DNA of 64,000 bases from VRUE01 sp963699225 (GCA_963699225.1 OY969423.1:992001-1056000), one strand, 5' to 3'. Numbered from the stretch's first letter, positions 1-8,008 are shown. Numbers and translations: made by a program. The notes: a model not told the origin generated them from the sequence alone.

Positions 1-181
1 GGATGGTGACGGCGCTCGCCAGGGAGTTGGAGTGAGGGCCAGATCCGTTAACGAACCTGGCCAGCACGGAGGCATCGAGGCGTTGCACCGAGCCGCTTCC
101 GTAGGCGAGCAGGGCAACCGCGACCAGCCCGGCCGTGCAGGCGAGCCACCCGGCGAGCGGGGCTTTTACGTTCCTTGCCAC
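1..181 (-). CDS. PAP2-family phosphatase-like membrane protein, N-terminal part
   Basis: The frame is open from a GTG at 181 to the window edge, giving about 60 N-terminal residues; the rest lies outside. It starts with a basic stretch (VARNVKAP), then a hydrophobic segment (WLACTAGLVAVALLAY), then a loop containing LDASVLARFV. A single N-terminal membrane helix followed by an LDxxVLxxF-like loop is common in PAP2-type phosphatases, but the catalytic motifs would be further downstream and cannot be checked. It lies just downstream of the carboxylase gene on the same strand with a 34 nt gap, so it may be a later member of that operon. The family call is tentative; another small membrane protein is possible. 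Confidence 0.45.
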   Translation of the reverse strand, partial: MARNVKAPLAGWLACTAGLVAVALLAYGSGSVQRLDASVLARFVNGSGPHSNSLASAVTI

Positions 182-215
182 CTGCGAAACGGTAGCGATA
201 AGGCTTAAGGCGTCC

Positions 216-1736
216 TTAGGCAGGGGTCACTGGATTGCGGCGCTCGGCGAAGGGGCGCCGCTTGCTGGCCGCCATCTCGAAGCGCTTGATCAGGTCGGCG
301 CGGAGGTCAGCGGCATCGACCACAGCGTCGACGACCAGCTCCGAGGCGAGGTGGAGGAGGTCGATGTCCTCAGCGTATTCCTCACGCTTTTGCGCGACGA
401 ACTTCTCCCGCTCGGCCTCGTCGGAGATCGCCTGGATCTGGTTGTAGAAGACGGCGTTGACCGCCGCCTGCGGGCCCATCACTGCGATCGAGGCGCTGGG
501 CAGGGCGATGCAGCAGTCGGGCTCGAAGGCCGGCCCGGCCATCGCGTAGAGGCCGGCGCCGTAGGCCTTGCGCACCACCACCGAGATCTTCGGCACGGTC
601 GCTTCGGAGACGGCACTGATCATCTTCGCTCCGTGGCGGATGATCCCCTGGCGCTCGACCGCTGTGCCAATCATGAAGCCGGGCACGTCGGCGAGGAAGA
701 GCAGCGGCACGTTGAAGGCGTTGCAGGTCTGGATGAAGCGAGCCGCCTTGTCGGCGGAGTCGACGAAGAGCACGCCGCCGGTGTAGCGAGGCTGGTTGGC
801 GACGACGCCGACGACGCGGCCGTCGAGCCTGCCGTAGCCGACGATCAGCTCCTTGGCCCAGCGCTTGTGCACGGGCAGGAAGCTCTCGGCGTCGAGCAGC
901 GAGTCGAGCAGCAGGTTCATGTCGAAGGGCCGGTTCTCGTCCGCCGGCACGATCTCGGCGATCGGCGTCTGCGAGGCCGGCTCGGCCGGCGGTGCCAGCG
1001 GCGGTTGCTCGCGCCAGTTGCCGGGCATGAAGGAGAGGTAGCGCTTGGCGAGGTCGATCGCCTCCTCGTCTGACTTGACCAGGAAGTGGCCGCAGCCGGA
1101 GACGCCGGTGTGCATCTTGGCCCCGCCCATCTCCTCCAGGCTGACCGTTTCGCCGATCACCATCTCCGCCATCCGCGGCGAGCCGAGGTACATCGAGGCG
1201 TTGCCGTCGCGCATGATCACGATGTCGCAAAAGGCCGGGATGTAGGCACCGCCGGCGGCGCTCGGCCCGAAGAGCAGGCAGACCTGCGGCACCTGGCCGG
1301 AGAGCCTTACCTCGTTGTGGAAGATCCGCCCGGCACCGCGGCGACCGGGGAACATCTGCACCTGGTCGGTGATCCGCGCTCCGGCCGAGTCGACCAGGTA
1401 GACCATCGGCACCTGCAGGCTCAGCGCCCGTTCCTGGATGCGGAGGATCTTCTCCACAGTCTTCGGCCCCCAGGATCCCGCCTTGACCGTGGGGTCGTTG
1501 GCCATCAGGGCGACGCGACGGCCGTCGATCGTGGCCAGGCCGGTGACGACGCCGTCTGCTCCCAGCCCCTCCTTGTCCCAGTTGGCCAGCGCGGCCTCCT
1601 CGGCGAAGGAACCGGCGTCGACCAGCCGCTCGACCCGCTCGCGGACCGGCAGCTTGCCCTGCTCCTCGGTCTTTTCGTGGTGGCGCTGCGGCCCCCCGGC
1701 GAGGGCGGCCTCGAGCGCCTGTGCGAAGTCGGACAT
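216..1736 (-). CDS. Acyl-CoA carboxylase, carboxyltransferase (beta) subunit
   Basis: The 506-residue protein belongs to the biotin-dependent carboxyltransferase family (PccB/MccB/AccD types), which transfers CO2 from carboxybiotin to an acyl-CoA. The N half has the usual GKLPVRERVERLVDAGSF entry, an oxyanion-type DSAGARI motif and a GPSAAGGAYIPAF loop; the C half carries GGVLFVDSADKAARFIQTCNAFNVPLL-like and YGAGLYAMAGPAF signatures. The ATG at 1736 was chosen because the homologous N-terminus begins there; upstream sequence in this frame lies inside the neighbouring lyase. It is the last gene of a four-gene run, 10 nt after HMG-CoA lyase. That neighbour suggests branched-chain (methylcrotonyl-CoA-like) substrates, but the DSAGARITDQ sequence differs from classic MccB, so substrate is left open. 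No biotin-carrying alpha subunit is in the window. Confidence 0.9.
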   Translation of the reverse strand: MSDFAQALEAALAGGPQRHHEKTEEQGKLPVRERVERLVDAGSFAEEAALANWDKEGLGADGVVTGLATIDGRRVALMANDPTVKAGSWGPKTVEKILRIQERALSLQVPMVYLVDSAGARITDQVQMFPGRRGAGRIFHNEVRLSGQVPQVCLLFGPSAAGGAYIPAFCDIVIMRDGNASMYLGSPRMAEMVIGETVSLEEMGGAKMHTGVSGCGHFLVKSDEEAIDLAKRYLSFMPGNWREQPPLAPPAEPASQTPIAEIVPADENRPFDMNLLLDSLLDAESFLPVHKRWAKELIVGYGRLDGRVVGVVANQPRYTGGVLFVDSADKAARFIQTCNAFNVPLLFLADVPGFMIGTAVERQGIIRHGAKMISAVSEATVPKISVVVRKAYGAGLYAMAGPAFEPDCCIALPSASIAVMGPQAAVNAVFYNQIQAISDEAEREKFVAQKREEYAEDIDLLHLASELVVDAVVDAADLRADLIKRFEMAASKRRPFAERRNPVTPA

Positions 1737-1746
1737 CGAGCGGAGC

Positions 1747-2667
1747 CTAACCGCGGTGCCAGTCCACGGGACCGGCCGTGAGCACGTGCGAGCCGAGCGG
1801 CCTTCCAAGTGCTCCTTCCGCCTCTCGTGAGGCGGCGACCAATGCGGGCAAATCGATCCTGGTCTCGACCCCCATCTCGTGCAGCATCGAGACCAGGTCC
1901 TCGCTGGCGATGTTCCCCGTGGCGCCAGGTGGCACCGGGCAGCCGCCGAGCTCGCCGAAGCTCGACTCGAAGGATTCGACGCCCCGCTCCAGCGCGGCGA
2001 GCACGTTGGCGAGTCCCTGGCCGCGGGTGTTGTGGAAGTGGGCGGTGAGCTCGACGCCGCCGAGGCGCTCCCGTGCGGCGGCGAAGAACTCGCCGACCTG
2101 GCGCGGGTTGGCCATGCCGGTGGTGTCGCCAAAGCCGATCTCAGCACAGCCGGCCGCGGCGAGCCGCTCGGCGATCGCGAAGACGCGCTCGGGCGGCACC
2201 TCACCCTCGTAGGGACAGCCGAAGGAGGTCGAGATCACGCCCTCGCAGCGCAGCCCCGCCTCGCGCGCGGTCGCCAGGGTTCTCTCCAGCCCCGCCAGCG
2301 ACTCCTCAATCGAGCGGTTGACGTTCTTGCGGTTGTGGGTCTCCGAAGCGGAGACGAAGACGTTGATCTCGTCGAAGCGATCGCGCAGCGCCAGCGCCCG
2401 CTCCAACCCCCGCTCGTTGGGGATCAGCACTGAGAAGGCGACGCCCTCGCGCCGCTGCACCCCGGCCAGCACCTCCTCCGCATCGGATAGCTGCGGGATC
2501 ACCTCCGGCCGCACGAACGAGGTCACCTCGAGCCGTTTCAGGCCGGTTGCCGAGAGCAAGTCGATCAAGCGAATCTTCTCCGCCGTCGGGATCGTCTCCG
2601 GCTCGTTCTGGAAGCCATCGCGGGGCCCGACCTCGCGGATGCGGACCTTGCTCGGCAGCGCGCTCAT
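1747..2667 (-). CDS. mvaB: Hydroxymethylglutaryl-CoA lyase
   Basis: The 306-residue TIM-barrel lyase of the HMGL-like family cleaves HMG-CoA to acetyl-CoA and acetoacetate, the last step of leucine breakdown. Visible marks are the N-terminal VGPRDGFQNE motif that supplies metal and catalytic Asp ligands, the SxSETHN segment, the HFHNTRGQGLANVLAAL metal-binding histidine motif, and the signature loop GGCPVPPGATGNIASEDLV with its catalytic cysteine. The ATG start MSALPSKVRIREVGPRDG matches the normal family start. It sits between a hot-dog thioesterase (12 nt upstream gap) and the carboxylase beta gene (10 nt downstream gap), consistent with cotranscription. Related lyases can act on other 3-hydroxy-3-methyl acyl-CoAs. 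Confidence 0.9.
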   Translation of the reverse strand: MSALPSKVRIREVGPRDGFQNEPETIPTAEKIRLIDLLSATGLKRLEVTSFVRPEVIPQLSDAEEVLAGVQRREGVAFSVLIPNERGLERALALRDRFDEINVFVSASETHNRKNVNRSIEESLAGLERTLATAREAGLRCEGVISTSFGCPYEGEVPPERVFAIAERLAAAGCAEIGFGDTTGMANPRQVGEFFAAARERLGGVELTAHFHNTRGQGLANVLAALERGVESFESSFGELGGCPVPPGATGNIASEDLVSMLHEMGVETRIDLPALVAASREAEGALGRPLGSHVLTAGPVDWHRG

Positions 2668-2679
2668 CGAGACCCGAGG

Positions 2680-3069
2680 CTACGCGGTCGGCGGGCCGGC
2701 CTGGCCGACCACGCGCCGATCGTGGGTGCCGACGCCGATCGTGCGCTCGCCTTCGCTCACCTCGACTTCGAAGCGCAGCTTGCGGCCTTCGACGACCTCG
2801 CGAAGGGTGGCGCGCGTGCGGCAAGTCGCTCCCTCCGCCGCGGCGGCGACGTGCTTGATGCAGACCTCGAATCCAACCGTCGCCTTGCCCTCCGGCAAGT
2901 GTTCGTAGGCGAGCACCTGGGAGCTGGCCTCCATCATGCCGATCATGCCGGGGGTCGAGAGCACGCCGGTGCCGATCGTGCCACCAACGTCGGTGACCAG
3001 CGGCGGCGCGACCGTGAACTCGTCGCTGCGCTCGAGCCCGGGGACGAGGCCGTCGGCGGACCCCGCCAT
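2680..3069 (-). CDS. Hot-dog thioesterase of the FlK (fluoroacetyl-CoA thioesterase) type
   Basis: The 129-residue single hot-dog domain protein has the order LSTPGMIGMMEASSQ then VCIKHVAAAAEG. Counting from the start, Thr39, Glu47 and His73 are spaced +8 and +34, the same spacing as the Thr42/Glu50/His76 triad known in FlK fluoroacetyl-CoA thioesterase. It should hydrolyse a short acyl-CoA; nothing here proves fluoroacetyl-CoA as substrate, and many FlK relatives act on ordinary acyl-CoAs. The start codon shares one base with the stop of the SDR gene upstream (TGATG), so translation is probably coupled. Its place between an SDR and HMG-CoA lyase suggests removal or recycling of a CoA ester in the same catabolic route. 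Confidence 0.75.
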   Translation of the reverse strand: MAGSADGLVPGLERSDEFTVAPPLVTDVGGTIGTGVLSTPGMIGMMEASSQVLAYEHLPEGKATVGFEVCIKHVAAAAEGATCRTRATLREVVEGRKLRFEVEVSEGERTIGVGTHDRRVVGQAGPPTA

Positions 3070-3803
3070 CAGACCATTCCCAGGCCACCGCTGACGCCGA
3101 GCGTCTCGCCGGTGACGTAAGTGGCGTCGTCGGAGACGAGGAAGGCCGCAGCCGCGGCCACCTCCTCGGGCTGACCGAGGCGCCCCATCTGGGTCGAGGA
3201 CTTCATCGTCTCGATCACTTTCTCGCCGATCTCGCCGAACTCCTTGGCGCCCATCAGCAGCGGCGTCTCGATTGGGCCGGGGGCGATCGCGTTGGCGATG
3301 ATCCCGTAGCGGGCGTTCTCGCGGGCGATCGCCTTGGTGAAGCCGACGATGCCGGCCTTGGCCGCCGAGTAGACCGCAGAGCCCTTGGAGCCGACCCGGC
3401 CGGCCTCCGAAGAGATGTTGAGGATGCGGCCGTATTTGGCCTGCTGCATGCCCGGCAGCGCCGCGTGGGTGCAGTTGAGCACGCCGCCGAGGTTGATCGC
3501 CAGCACCTTCTGCCACTGCTCGGGCGTGGTGTAGGTGAAGAAGCCGAACTCGTCGGTGCCGGCGTTGTTGACGAGGATGTCGAGCGTGCCCACCGCCTCG
3601 ACCGCGGCCCTGGCCGACTCGAGATCGGTGACGTCGAGCTCGATCGCGTGGCCGTTGACCTCGCCGGCGACCTTGGCGGCGCCCTCGGTGTCGATGTCGC
3701 CGACCCAGACCTCGGCGCCCTCGGCGGCGAGCCGGGCGGCGATCGCGGCGCCGATACCACTGGCACCGCCGGTCACCAGAGCCTTTCTTCCCTCCAGCCT
3801 CAT
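3069..3803 (-). CDS. Short-chain dehydrogenase/reductase (FabG-like)
   Basis: The 244-residue classical SDR has the cofactor loop TGGASGIG near residue 12, the NNAG motif, the catalytic Ser in NISSEAG, the YSAAK motif (Tyr-x3-Lys) and the C-terminal GETLGVSGGLGMV tail typical of 3-oxoacyl/3-hydroxyacyl-CoA dehydrogenases. The acidic residue in GDID after beta-2 favours NAD(H) over NADP(H). The ATG at 3803 gives the standard N-terminus MRLEGRKALVTGG. It is the first gene of the minus-strand catabolic operon and is divergent from the F420 reductase gene with only 28 nt between start codons, so promoters must overlap or lie close to the reading frames. Likely role: oxidation of a hydroxyacyl-CoA in the pathway ending at HMG-CoA lyase. 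Confidence 0.85.
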   Translation of the reverse strand: MRLEGRKALVTGGASGIGAAIAARLAAEGAEVWVGDIDTEGAAKVAGEVNGHAIELDVTDLESARAAVEAVGTLDILVNNAGTDEFGFFTYTTPEQWQKVLAINLGGVLNCTHAALPGMQQAKYGRILNISSEAGRVGSKGSAVYSAAKAGIVGFTKAIARENARYGIIANAIAPGPIETPLLMGAKEFGEIGEKVIETMKSSTQMGRLGQPEEVAAAAAFLVSDDATYVTGETLGVSGGLGMV

Positions 3804-3831
3804 GCGCCGAGCAGCATAGACTGGCCGACCC

Positions 3832-4524
3832 GTGGCCGAGCTCCCCACCATCCCGATCGTCGGCGGCACCGGCGCCCTCGGCGCCGGCCTGGCGCTGCGC
3901 TGGGCCAAGGCCGGAGCGCCGATCGTGCTCGGATCCCGCTCGGCCGAGCGGGCCGAGGAGGCGGCGGCAAAGCTGCGCGAGAAGGTGCCGGGCGCCAAGA
4001 TCGAGGGGATGCTCAACGAGGACGCCGCCAAACAGGGCGAGATCGTCTTCCTCACCGTCCCCTTCCGCGCCCAGTCGGAGAACCTCAACAACCTGCGCGA
4101 GGCGCTGCAGCCGGGCCAGATCCTGGTCGACTGCACGGTGCCGCTCGCCGCCGCCGTCAGCGGCAAGGCGACCCGCTCGCTCGGCGTCTGGCAGGGCTCG
4201 GCCGCCCAGCAGGCGCAGGAGATGGTGCCTGAGGGCGTTACCGTCGTCGCCGCCCTGCACACGGTCGGCGCGCCCACGCTCGCCGACCCCAACGCCGTGC
4301 TCGACGAGGACGTGCCGCTCTGCGGCGATCGCAAGGCAGACAAGGCGCGGGTGGCGCGGCTGATCGAGCTGATTCCCGGCCTGCGTCCGGTCAACGCCGG
4401 TGCCCTGGAGATGGCCCGCATCGTCGAGCAGCTGACGCCGATGCTGATCTCGGTCAACACTCGCTATAAGGCCCACGCCGGGATCAAGCTGACCGGCCTG
4501 CCCGACGGCGACCACTGGGCTTGA
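3832..4524 (+). CDS. fno: F420H2:NADP+ oxidoreductase (NADPH-dependent F420 reductase)
   Basis: The 230-residue Rossmann protein starts with GTG and shows PIVGGTGALGAGLALRWAKAG and the GSRSAERAEE segment that fits NADP phosphate binding. LTVPFRAQSENLNNL and the LHTVGAPTLAD stretch are characteristic of the Fno/NpdG family, which swaps hydride between F420 and NADPH in the cytosol. The C-terminal region RIVEQLTPMLISVNTRYKAHAGIKLTG matches the family end. It leads a run of F420 biosynthesis genes (CofD 31 nt downstream), which strongly supports the F420 assignment over other NADP reductases. The reduced cofactor would feed F420H2-dependent reductases elsewhere in the genome. Confidence 0.9.
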   Translation: MAELPTIPIVGGTGALGAGLALRWAKAGAPIVLGSRSAERAEEAAAKLREKVPGAKIEGMLNEDAAKQGEIVFLTVPFRAQSENLNNLREALQPGQILVDCTVPLAAAVSGKATRSLGVWQGSAAQQAQEMVPEGVTVVAALHTVGAPTLADPNAVLDEDVPLCGDRKADKARVARLIELIPGLRPVNAGALEMARIVEQLTPMLISVNTRYKAHAGIKLTGLPDGDHWA

Positions 4525-4555
4525 GCGGAAGCCGCAAACCCAAGCGGGTACGGCG

Positions 4556-5485
4556 ATGAGGATCGCTCTCCTCGCCGGCGGCACCGGCGGCGCCAAGCTG
4601 GCGGCCGGGATGCAGGAGGAGATCGGCTCCGACCTCTCGGTGATCGCCAACACGGCCGACGACATCGAGGTGCACGGGGTCCACGTCTCCCCCGACCCCG
4701 ACCTCGTCACCTACTGGCTCAGCGGCGAAATCGACGAGGAGCGCGGCTGGGGGCTGCGCGACGACAGCTTCACCGTCTTCGAGCGCCTGACCAAGCTCGG
4801 CGTGCCGAGCTGGTTCGGCCTCTCCGACCGCGACCTCGCCGCCTGTCTCTACCGGCGCCAGTTCGTCGAGGAAGGCGGCAGCTTCAGCGCCGCCCAGGCC
4901 CAGATCGCCCGCTCGCTCGGAGTCGAGGCGCGGGTGCTGCCGATGTGCGAGACGCCGGTGCGGACCAAGGTCCACACGGCGGCCGGGACGCGGGGGCTGC
5001 AGGAATACCTGATCGTCGACGGCGGCCAGCCCGAGGTGCACGGGGTCGAGCTCGACGGGATCGCCGAGGCCGAACCGACGAAGGAGGTGCTGGAGGCGCT
5101 GCGCTCTGCCGAGGCGATCGTGATCGGCCCCTCCAACCCGGTGATCAGCATTGGCCCGATCCTCGCCGTGCCGGGGATGCGCGAGGCGATCCGCCAGTTC
5201 GGCGTGCCGGTGCTCGCGGTCAGCCCCTTCGTCGCCGGCAAGGTGGTCAAGGGCCCCACCGAGCGCTTCATGCAGGCCCTGGGCCGGCCCTCCAACGCGG
5301 CCGGTGTTGCCTCTCTGTACGCGAGCCTGATCGACGCGATGGTCGTCGACGAGGGCGATCCGGACCCGCCGCCGGCGGAGATCCCGACGATGGCCACGGC
5401 GACGCTGATGGACGGCGCCGCCGGCCGGGTGCAACTGGGGCGCATCGTCCTCGACTACGCCGCTAGCCTGATCGAAGGTGCCTGA
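4556..5485 (+). CDS. cofD: 2-phospho-L-lactate (or enolpyruvyl-PP-G) transferase CofD/FbiA
   Basis: The 309-residue enzyme joins the activated three-carbon phosphodonor to Fo, giving F420-0 or dehydro-F420-0. The glycine-rich N-terminus LLAGGTGGAKLAAGM, the following VIANTADDIEVHGVHVSPDPDL segment, and GPSNPVISIGPILAVPGMREA are hallmark CofD/FbiA motifs; length is normal for the family. The ATG is preceded by AAGCGGGTACGGCG, a poor ribosome-binding site. It follows the F420:NADP reductase and precedes CofC by 18 nt, forming one operon. In mycobacteria FbiA uses a PEP-derived donor and archaea use 2-phospholactate; the sequence alone does not tell which applies here. Confidence 0.93.
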   Translation: MRIALLAGGTGGAKLAAGMQEEIGSDLSVIANTADDIEVHGVHVSPDPDLVTYWLSGEIDEERGWGLRDDSFTVFERLTKLGVPSWFGLSDRDLAACLYRRQFVEEGGSFSAAQAQIARSLGVEARVLPMCETPVRTKVHTAAGTRGLQEYLIVDGGQPEVHGVELDGIAEAEPTKEVLEALRSAEAIVIGPSNPVISIGPILAVPGMREAIRQFGVPVLAVSPFVAGKVVKGPTERFMQALGRPSNAAGVASLYASLIDAMVVDEGDPDPPPAEIPTMATATLMDGAAGRVQLGRIVLDYAASLIEGA

Positions 5486-5503
5486 CTCCCCCTCCCCCGC
5501 AGC

Positions 5504-6145
5504 TTGAAGGCGACCGCCGTCCTGCCGGTCAAGCGCTTCGCCGCGGCCAAGCAGCGGCTGGCGCCGGGCATGGGCAGCACGCATCGCGCGGAGCTGGCGG
5601 AGGCGATGCTGGAGGATGTGCTGGAAGCGATTGGTGCAGCGCGCTCGATCGAGCGCACGATCGTGGTTAGCAGCGAGCCGCGCGCGGTAGAGATCGCGGG
5701 CGCCAGAGACGTCGAGCTCGTCGCCGACCCCGACGAGGGCGGCCACTCCGGCGCAGCGCTGGCCGGGATCGCCCGCGCCCAGCAGCTCGGCGCGGCGACG
5801 GTCGTGCTGCTGCCAATCGACTGTCCACTGCTGGCGCCGCGCGAGCTCGAGCGCCTGCTGACCGGGACGCCGGAGCGCTACGTCGCGATCGTCCCCGACC
5901 GCCACGGCAGCGGCACCAACGCCCTGGCGCTCTCCCCTCCGGACGCGATCGAGCCCTCCTTCGGTGAGGGCAGCTGCGCCCGCCACGTCGCCGCCGCGCG
6001 CGAGGCCGGCGTCCCCTACAACGTCGAGGAGCTGCCCTCGCTGGCACTCGACCTCGACACCCCAGCCGACATCGTCGCCCTGACCATGGCGCTGGAGCGC
6101 GACCGCGGCCGGGCCAAGCGCACCGCGAAGGCGCTGGGCATATGA
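5504..6145 (+). CDS. cofC: Phosphoenolpyruvate/2-phospho-L-lactate guanylyltransferase CofC/FbiD
   Basis: The 213-residue nucleotidyltransferase-fold enzyme makes the GDP-activated donor used by CofD. It begins at a TTG with ATAVLPVKRFAAAKQRLAPG, the typical guanylyltransferase signature, and contains LVADPDEGGHSGAALAGIARA, LLPIDCPLLAPRELERL, DRHGSGTNALALSPP and SLALDLDTPADI, which line the nucleotide and metal site in CofC/FbiD. The TTG start is chosen because the family motif begins one residue later and no ATG or GTG fits better. It lies between CofD and CofE in the F420 operon. Donor specificity (PEP, 2-phospholactate or 3-phosphoglycerate) varies between lineages and is not determined here. 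Confidence 0.9.
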   Translation: MKATAVLPVKRFAAAKQRLAPGMGSTHRAELAEAMLEDVLEAIGAARSIERTIVVSSEPRAVEIAGARDVELVADPDEGGHSGAALAGIARAQQLGAATVVLLPIDCPLLAPRELERLLTGTPERYVAIVPDRHGSGTNALALSPPDAIEPSFGEGSCARHVAAAREAGVPYNVEELPSLALDLDTPADIVALTMALERDRGRAKRTAKALGI

Positions 6146-6160
6146 GCCGCCGCACACCCG

Positions 6161-6207
6161 TTCCGGTGCGCCTTATCCCTCTATATCCGGGAAAAGGCGC
6201 ACCGGAA
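6161..6207. repeat. Inverted repeat ending on the cofE start codon
   Basis: Arms 6161-6179 and 6189-6207 (19 bp, one mismatch) enclose a 9 nt loop. It fills most of the cofC-cofE gap and its right arm ends on the A of the first possible cofE ATG (6207), so the purine-rich stretch AAAAGG that could act as ribosome-binding site is inside the stem. From the loop outward the right arm reads TCCGGGAAAAGG, resembling the core of the other palindromes in this window. It could tune cofE translation or be a passive repetitive palindrome. Confidence 0.75.
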
Positions 6208-7022
6208 TGAAAAGCATGGAGGCCATTGGGGTGGATGGGTTGCCGGAGATCGAGAAGGGGGCGGCGCTTGGTGAGTTGATCGCGGAGCGCGCTCAGGTCG
6301 AGACCGGCGACGTCGTCGTCATCGCCCAGAAGGTTGTCTCCAAGACGGAGGGGCGGCTGCGGCGGCTCTCTTCGGTCATCCCGGGCGCGGAGGCGCGCAA
6401 GCTCGCCGCGGTGCTGGGCAAGGAGCCGGCGCTGGTCGAGCTGATCCTCGAAGAGAGCAAGGAGGTTCTGCGAGCCGAGCGCAGCGTCCTGATCACCGAG
6501 ACGCACCATGGCTTCGTCTGCGCGAACGCCGGCATCGATAGCTCCAACGTCCCCGACGGCGACACGGTCTGCCTGCTTCCCGCCGATCCCGATGCCTCCG
6601 CTCGCAAGCTCAGAGCCGAAATCACGGCCGCCTTGGTAGAGGAGCCGGGGGTGGGCCTCTCCGGACACTCCCCGCTTTTGTCCGGAGAGGCCCACCCCCG
6701 GCTCCCCCCCACCGTCGGTGTCGTGATCAGCGACAGCTTCGGGCGGGCGTGGCGACTCGGACAGGCGGAGGTGGCGATTGGTTGCGCGGGGCTCCAGCCA
6801 CTCGACGACTGGCGTGGTCGCCACGATGCGCACGGTCGAGCATTGGAGGCAACGCTGATCTCGGTGGCCGATGAGGTTGCGGCTGCTGCCGACCTGGTCC
6901 GCGGCAAGGACAGTGGCATCCCCGTCGTCATCGTCCGTGGTCTCGACCGCTTCGTCACGGACGAGGACGGGCCCGGAGCAGTCGCGCTGCGCCGCCCTCG
7001 CGACGAGGATCTGTTCCGCTAG
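6207..7022 (+). CDS. cofE: Coenzyme F420:L-glutamate ligase CofE (stand-alone FbiB ligase domain)
   Basis: The 271-residue ligase adds glutamates to F420-0. Family motifs are GLPEIEKGAALGELI, VVIAQKVVSKTEGR near residue 40, ITETHHGFVCANAGIDSSN near residue 95, and VVISDSFGRAWRLGQAEVAIGCAGLQPLDDWRG near residue 173, with DEVAAAADLVRGK later. It lacks the C-terminal nitroreductase-like domain of mycobacterial FbiB, so it resembles the archaeal single-domain form. Residues about 146-166 are encoded by a perfect 25 bp palindrome, an extra segment between ITAALVEE and TVGVVISDSFG that homologues are not expected to have. A second ATG at 6216 (MEAIGVDGLPEI) is an equally plausible start. The last four bases overlap the convergent dehydrogenase gene. 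Confidence 0.92.
   Translation: MKSMEAIGVDGLPEIEKGAALGELIAERAQVETGDVVVIAQKVVSKTEGRLRRLSSVIPGAEARKLAAVLGKEPALVELILEESKEVLRAERSVLITETHHGFVCANAGIDSSNVPDGDTVCLLPADPDASARKLRAEITAALVEEPGVGLSGHSPLLSGEAHPRLPPTVGVVISDSFGRAWRLGQAEVAIGCAGLQPLDDWRGRHDAHGRALEATLISVADEVAAAADLVRGKDSGIPVVIVRGLDRFVTDEDGPGAVALRRPRDEDLFR
6641..6705. repeat. Perfect 25 bp inverted repeat inside cofE
   Basis: Arms 6641-6665 and 6681-6705 are exact reverse complements, separated by a 15 nt loop. Reading outward from the loop the right arm begins TCCGGAGAGG. The element stays in frame and encodes a Gly/Pro/Leu-rich stretch (PGVGLSGHSPLLSGEAHPRL) placed just before the conserved TVGVVISDSFG strand. The total unit of about 65-69 nt is close to a multiple of three, as expected for a tolerated in-frame insertion. 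Confidence 0.9.
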
Positions 7023-8002
7023 ATCTTCAACACGGCGGCCCCGTGGAGGCTGCCACTGCGGATCGAGTCGAGGGCCTCGTTGGCGCCCTCGAGCGGGTGC
7101 AGCTCAACCTCGGTGCGGACCGGGACATCGGGCGTGATCGCGAGGAACTCCTCGCCATCCTGGCGGGTGAGATTGGCCACCGAGCCGAGGGTGCGCTCGC
7201 CCCAGAGCTGCTCGTAGGGGAAGCTCGGGATGTCGCTCATGTGGATGCCGGCGCTGATGATCCGGGCGCCCTTTGCACTGGCCCGCAGAGCCGTCGTCAT
7301 CAAGGAGCCGATCGGGGCGAAGACGATCGCACCGTCGATCTGCTCGGGCGGCGCCTCCTCGGACGACCCCGCCCACTCCGCCCCGAGCTCGCGGGCAAAC
7401 GCCTGACCCTCCGTGTCGCCCTCGCGGGTGAAGGCGAAGACGCGCCGGCCCTGGTGCACCGCCACCTGGCAGAGGATGTGGGCGGCGGCACCGAAGCCGT
7501 AGAAGCCGATCCGCTCGGCGTCGCCGACCAGGCGCAGCGCCCGGTAGCCGATCAGCCCGGCGCAGAGCAGCGGCGCCGCTTGCTCGTCGGGGTAGTCGGA
7601 AGGAAGTGAGAAGCAGAAGCGCTCGTCGGCGACCGCCAGCTCGGCATAGCCGCCGTCGACGTCATAGCCGGTGAAGCGAGCCCGGTCGCAGAGGTTCTCG
7701 CGACCCGAGAGGCAGTAGCGGCACTCGCCGCAAGTCCAGCCCAACCAGGGCACACCAACCCGCTGTCCCGGCTCAAAGCGCTCCACCCCCTCGCCTACCT
7801 CGACCACGGCGCCGACGATTTGATGTCCGAGTACCAGCGGCAGCTTCGGTTTGTCGAGCTCGCCATCGACGATGTGCAGGTCGGTGCGACAGACCCCACA
7901 GGCACCAACCGAGATCAGAACCTGTCCGGTACCCGGCCGCGGGTCCGGCAGCTCGGCGGGCCGCAAAGGCTCCCCCGCCCGCTCCAGCACCATCGCCTTC
8001 AT
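7019..8002 (-). CDS. Zinc-dependent alcohol dehydrogenase (MDR superfamily)
   Basis: The 327-residue medium-chain dehydrogenase has the catalytic zinc site CGVCRTDLH and GHQIVGAVVEVG, and the structural zinc loop with four cysteines in CGECRYCLSGRENLCD. The Rossmann part reads GFYGFGAAAHILCQVA, a divergent GxGxxA loop. The end, SGSLHGAAVLKI, is typical of AdhA-type enzymes that oxidise primary alcohols with NAD(P). The ATG start MKAMVLERAG is the usual family start. It is convergent with cofE (4 nt overlap) and lies 6 nt downstream of the exported-protein gene on its own strand. No direct link with F420 is seen; substrate unknown. Confidence 0.88.
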   Translation of the reverse strand: MKAMVLERAGEPLRPAELPDPRPGTGQVLISVGACGVCRTDLHIVDGELDKPKLPLVLGHQIVGAVVEVGEGVERFEPGQRVGVPWLGWTCGECRYCLSGRENLCDRARFTGYDVDGGYAELAVADERFCFSLPSDYPDEQAAPLLCAGLIGYRALRLVGDAERIGFYGFGAAAHILCQVAVHQGRRVFAFTREGDTEGQAFARELGAEWAGSSEEAPPEQIDGAIVFAPIGSLMTTALRASAKGARIISAGIHMSDIPSFPYEQLWGERTLGSVANLTRQDGEEFLAITPDVPVRTEVELHPLEGANEALDSIRSGSLHGAAVLKI

Positions 8003-8008
8003 CGCGCC

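Noticed and set aside
4484..6157. Very long open frame on the minus strand across cofD and cofC
   Set aside because: It is a shadow of the plus-strand F420 genes. Its protein is Arg/Asp/Leu/His-rich without any motif, while the opposite strand gives clear CofD and CofC.
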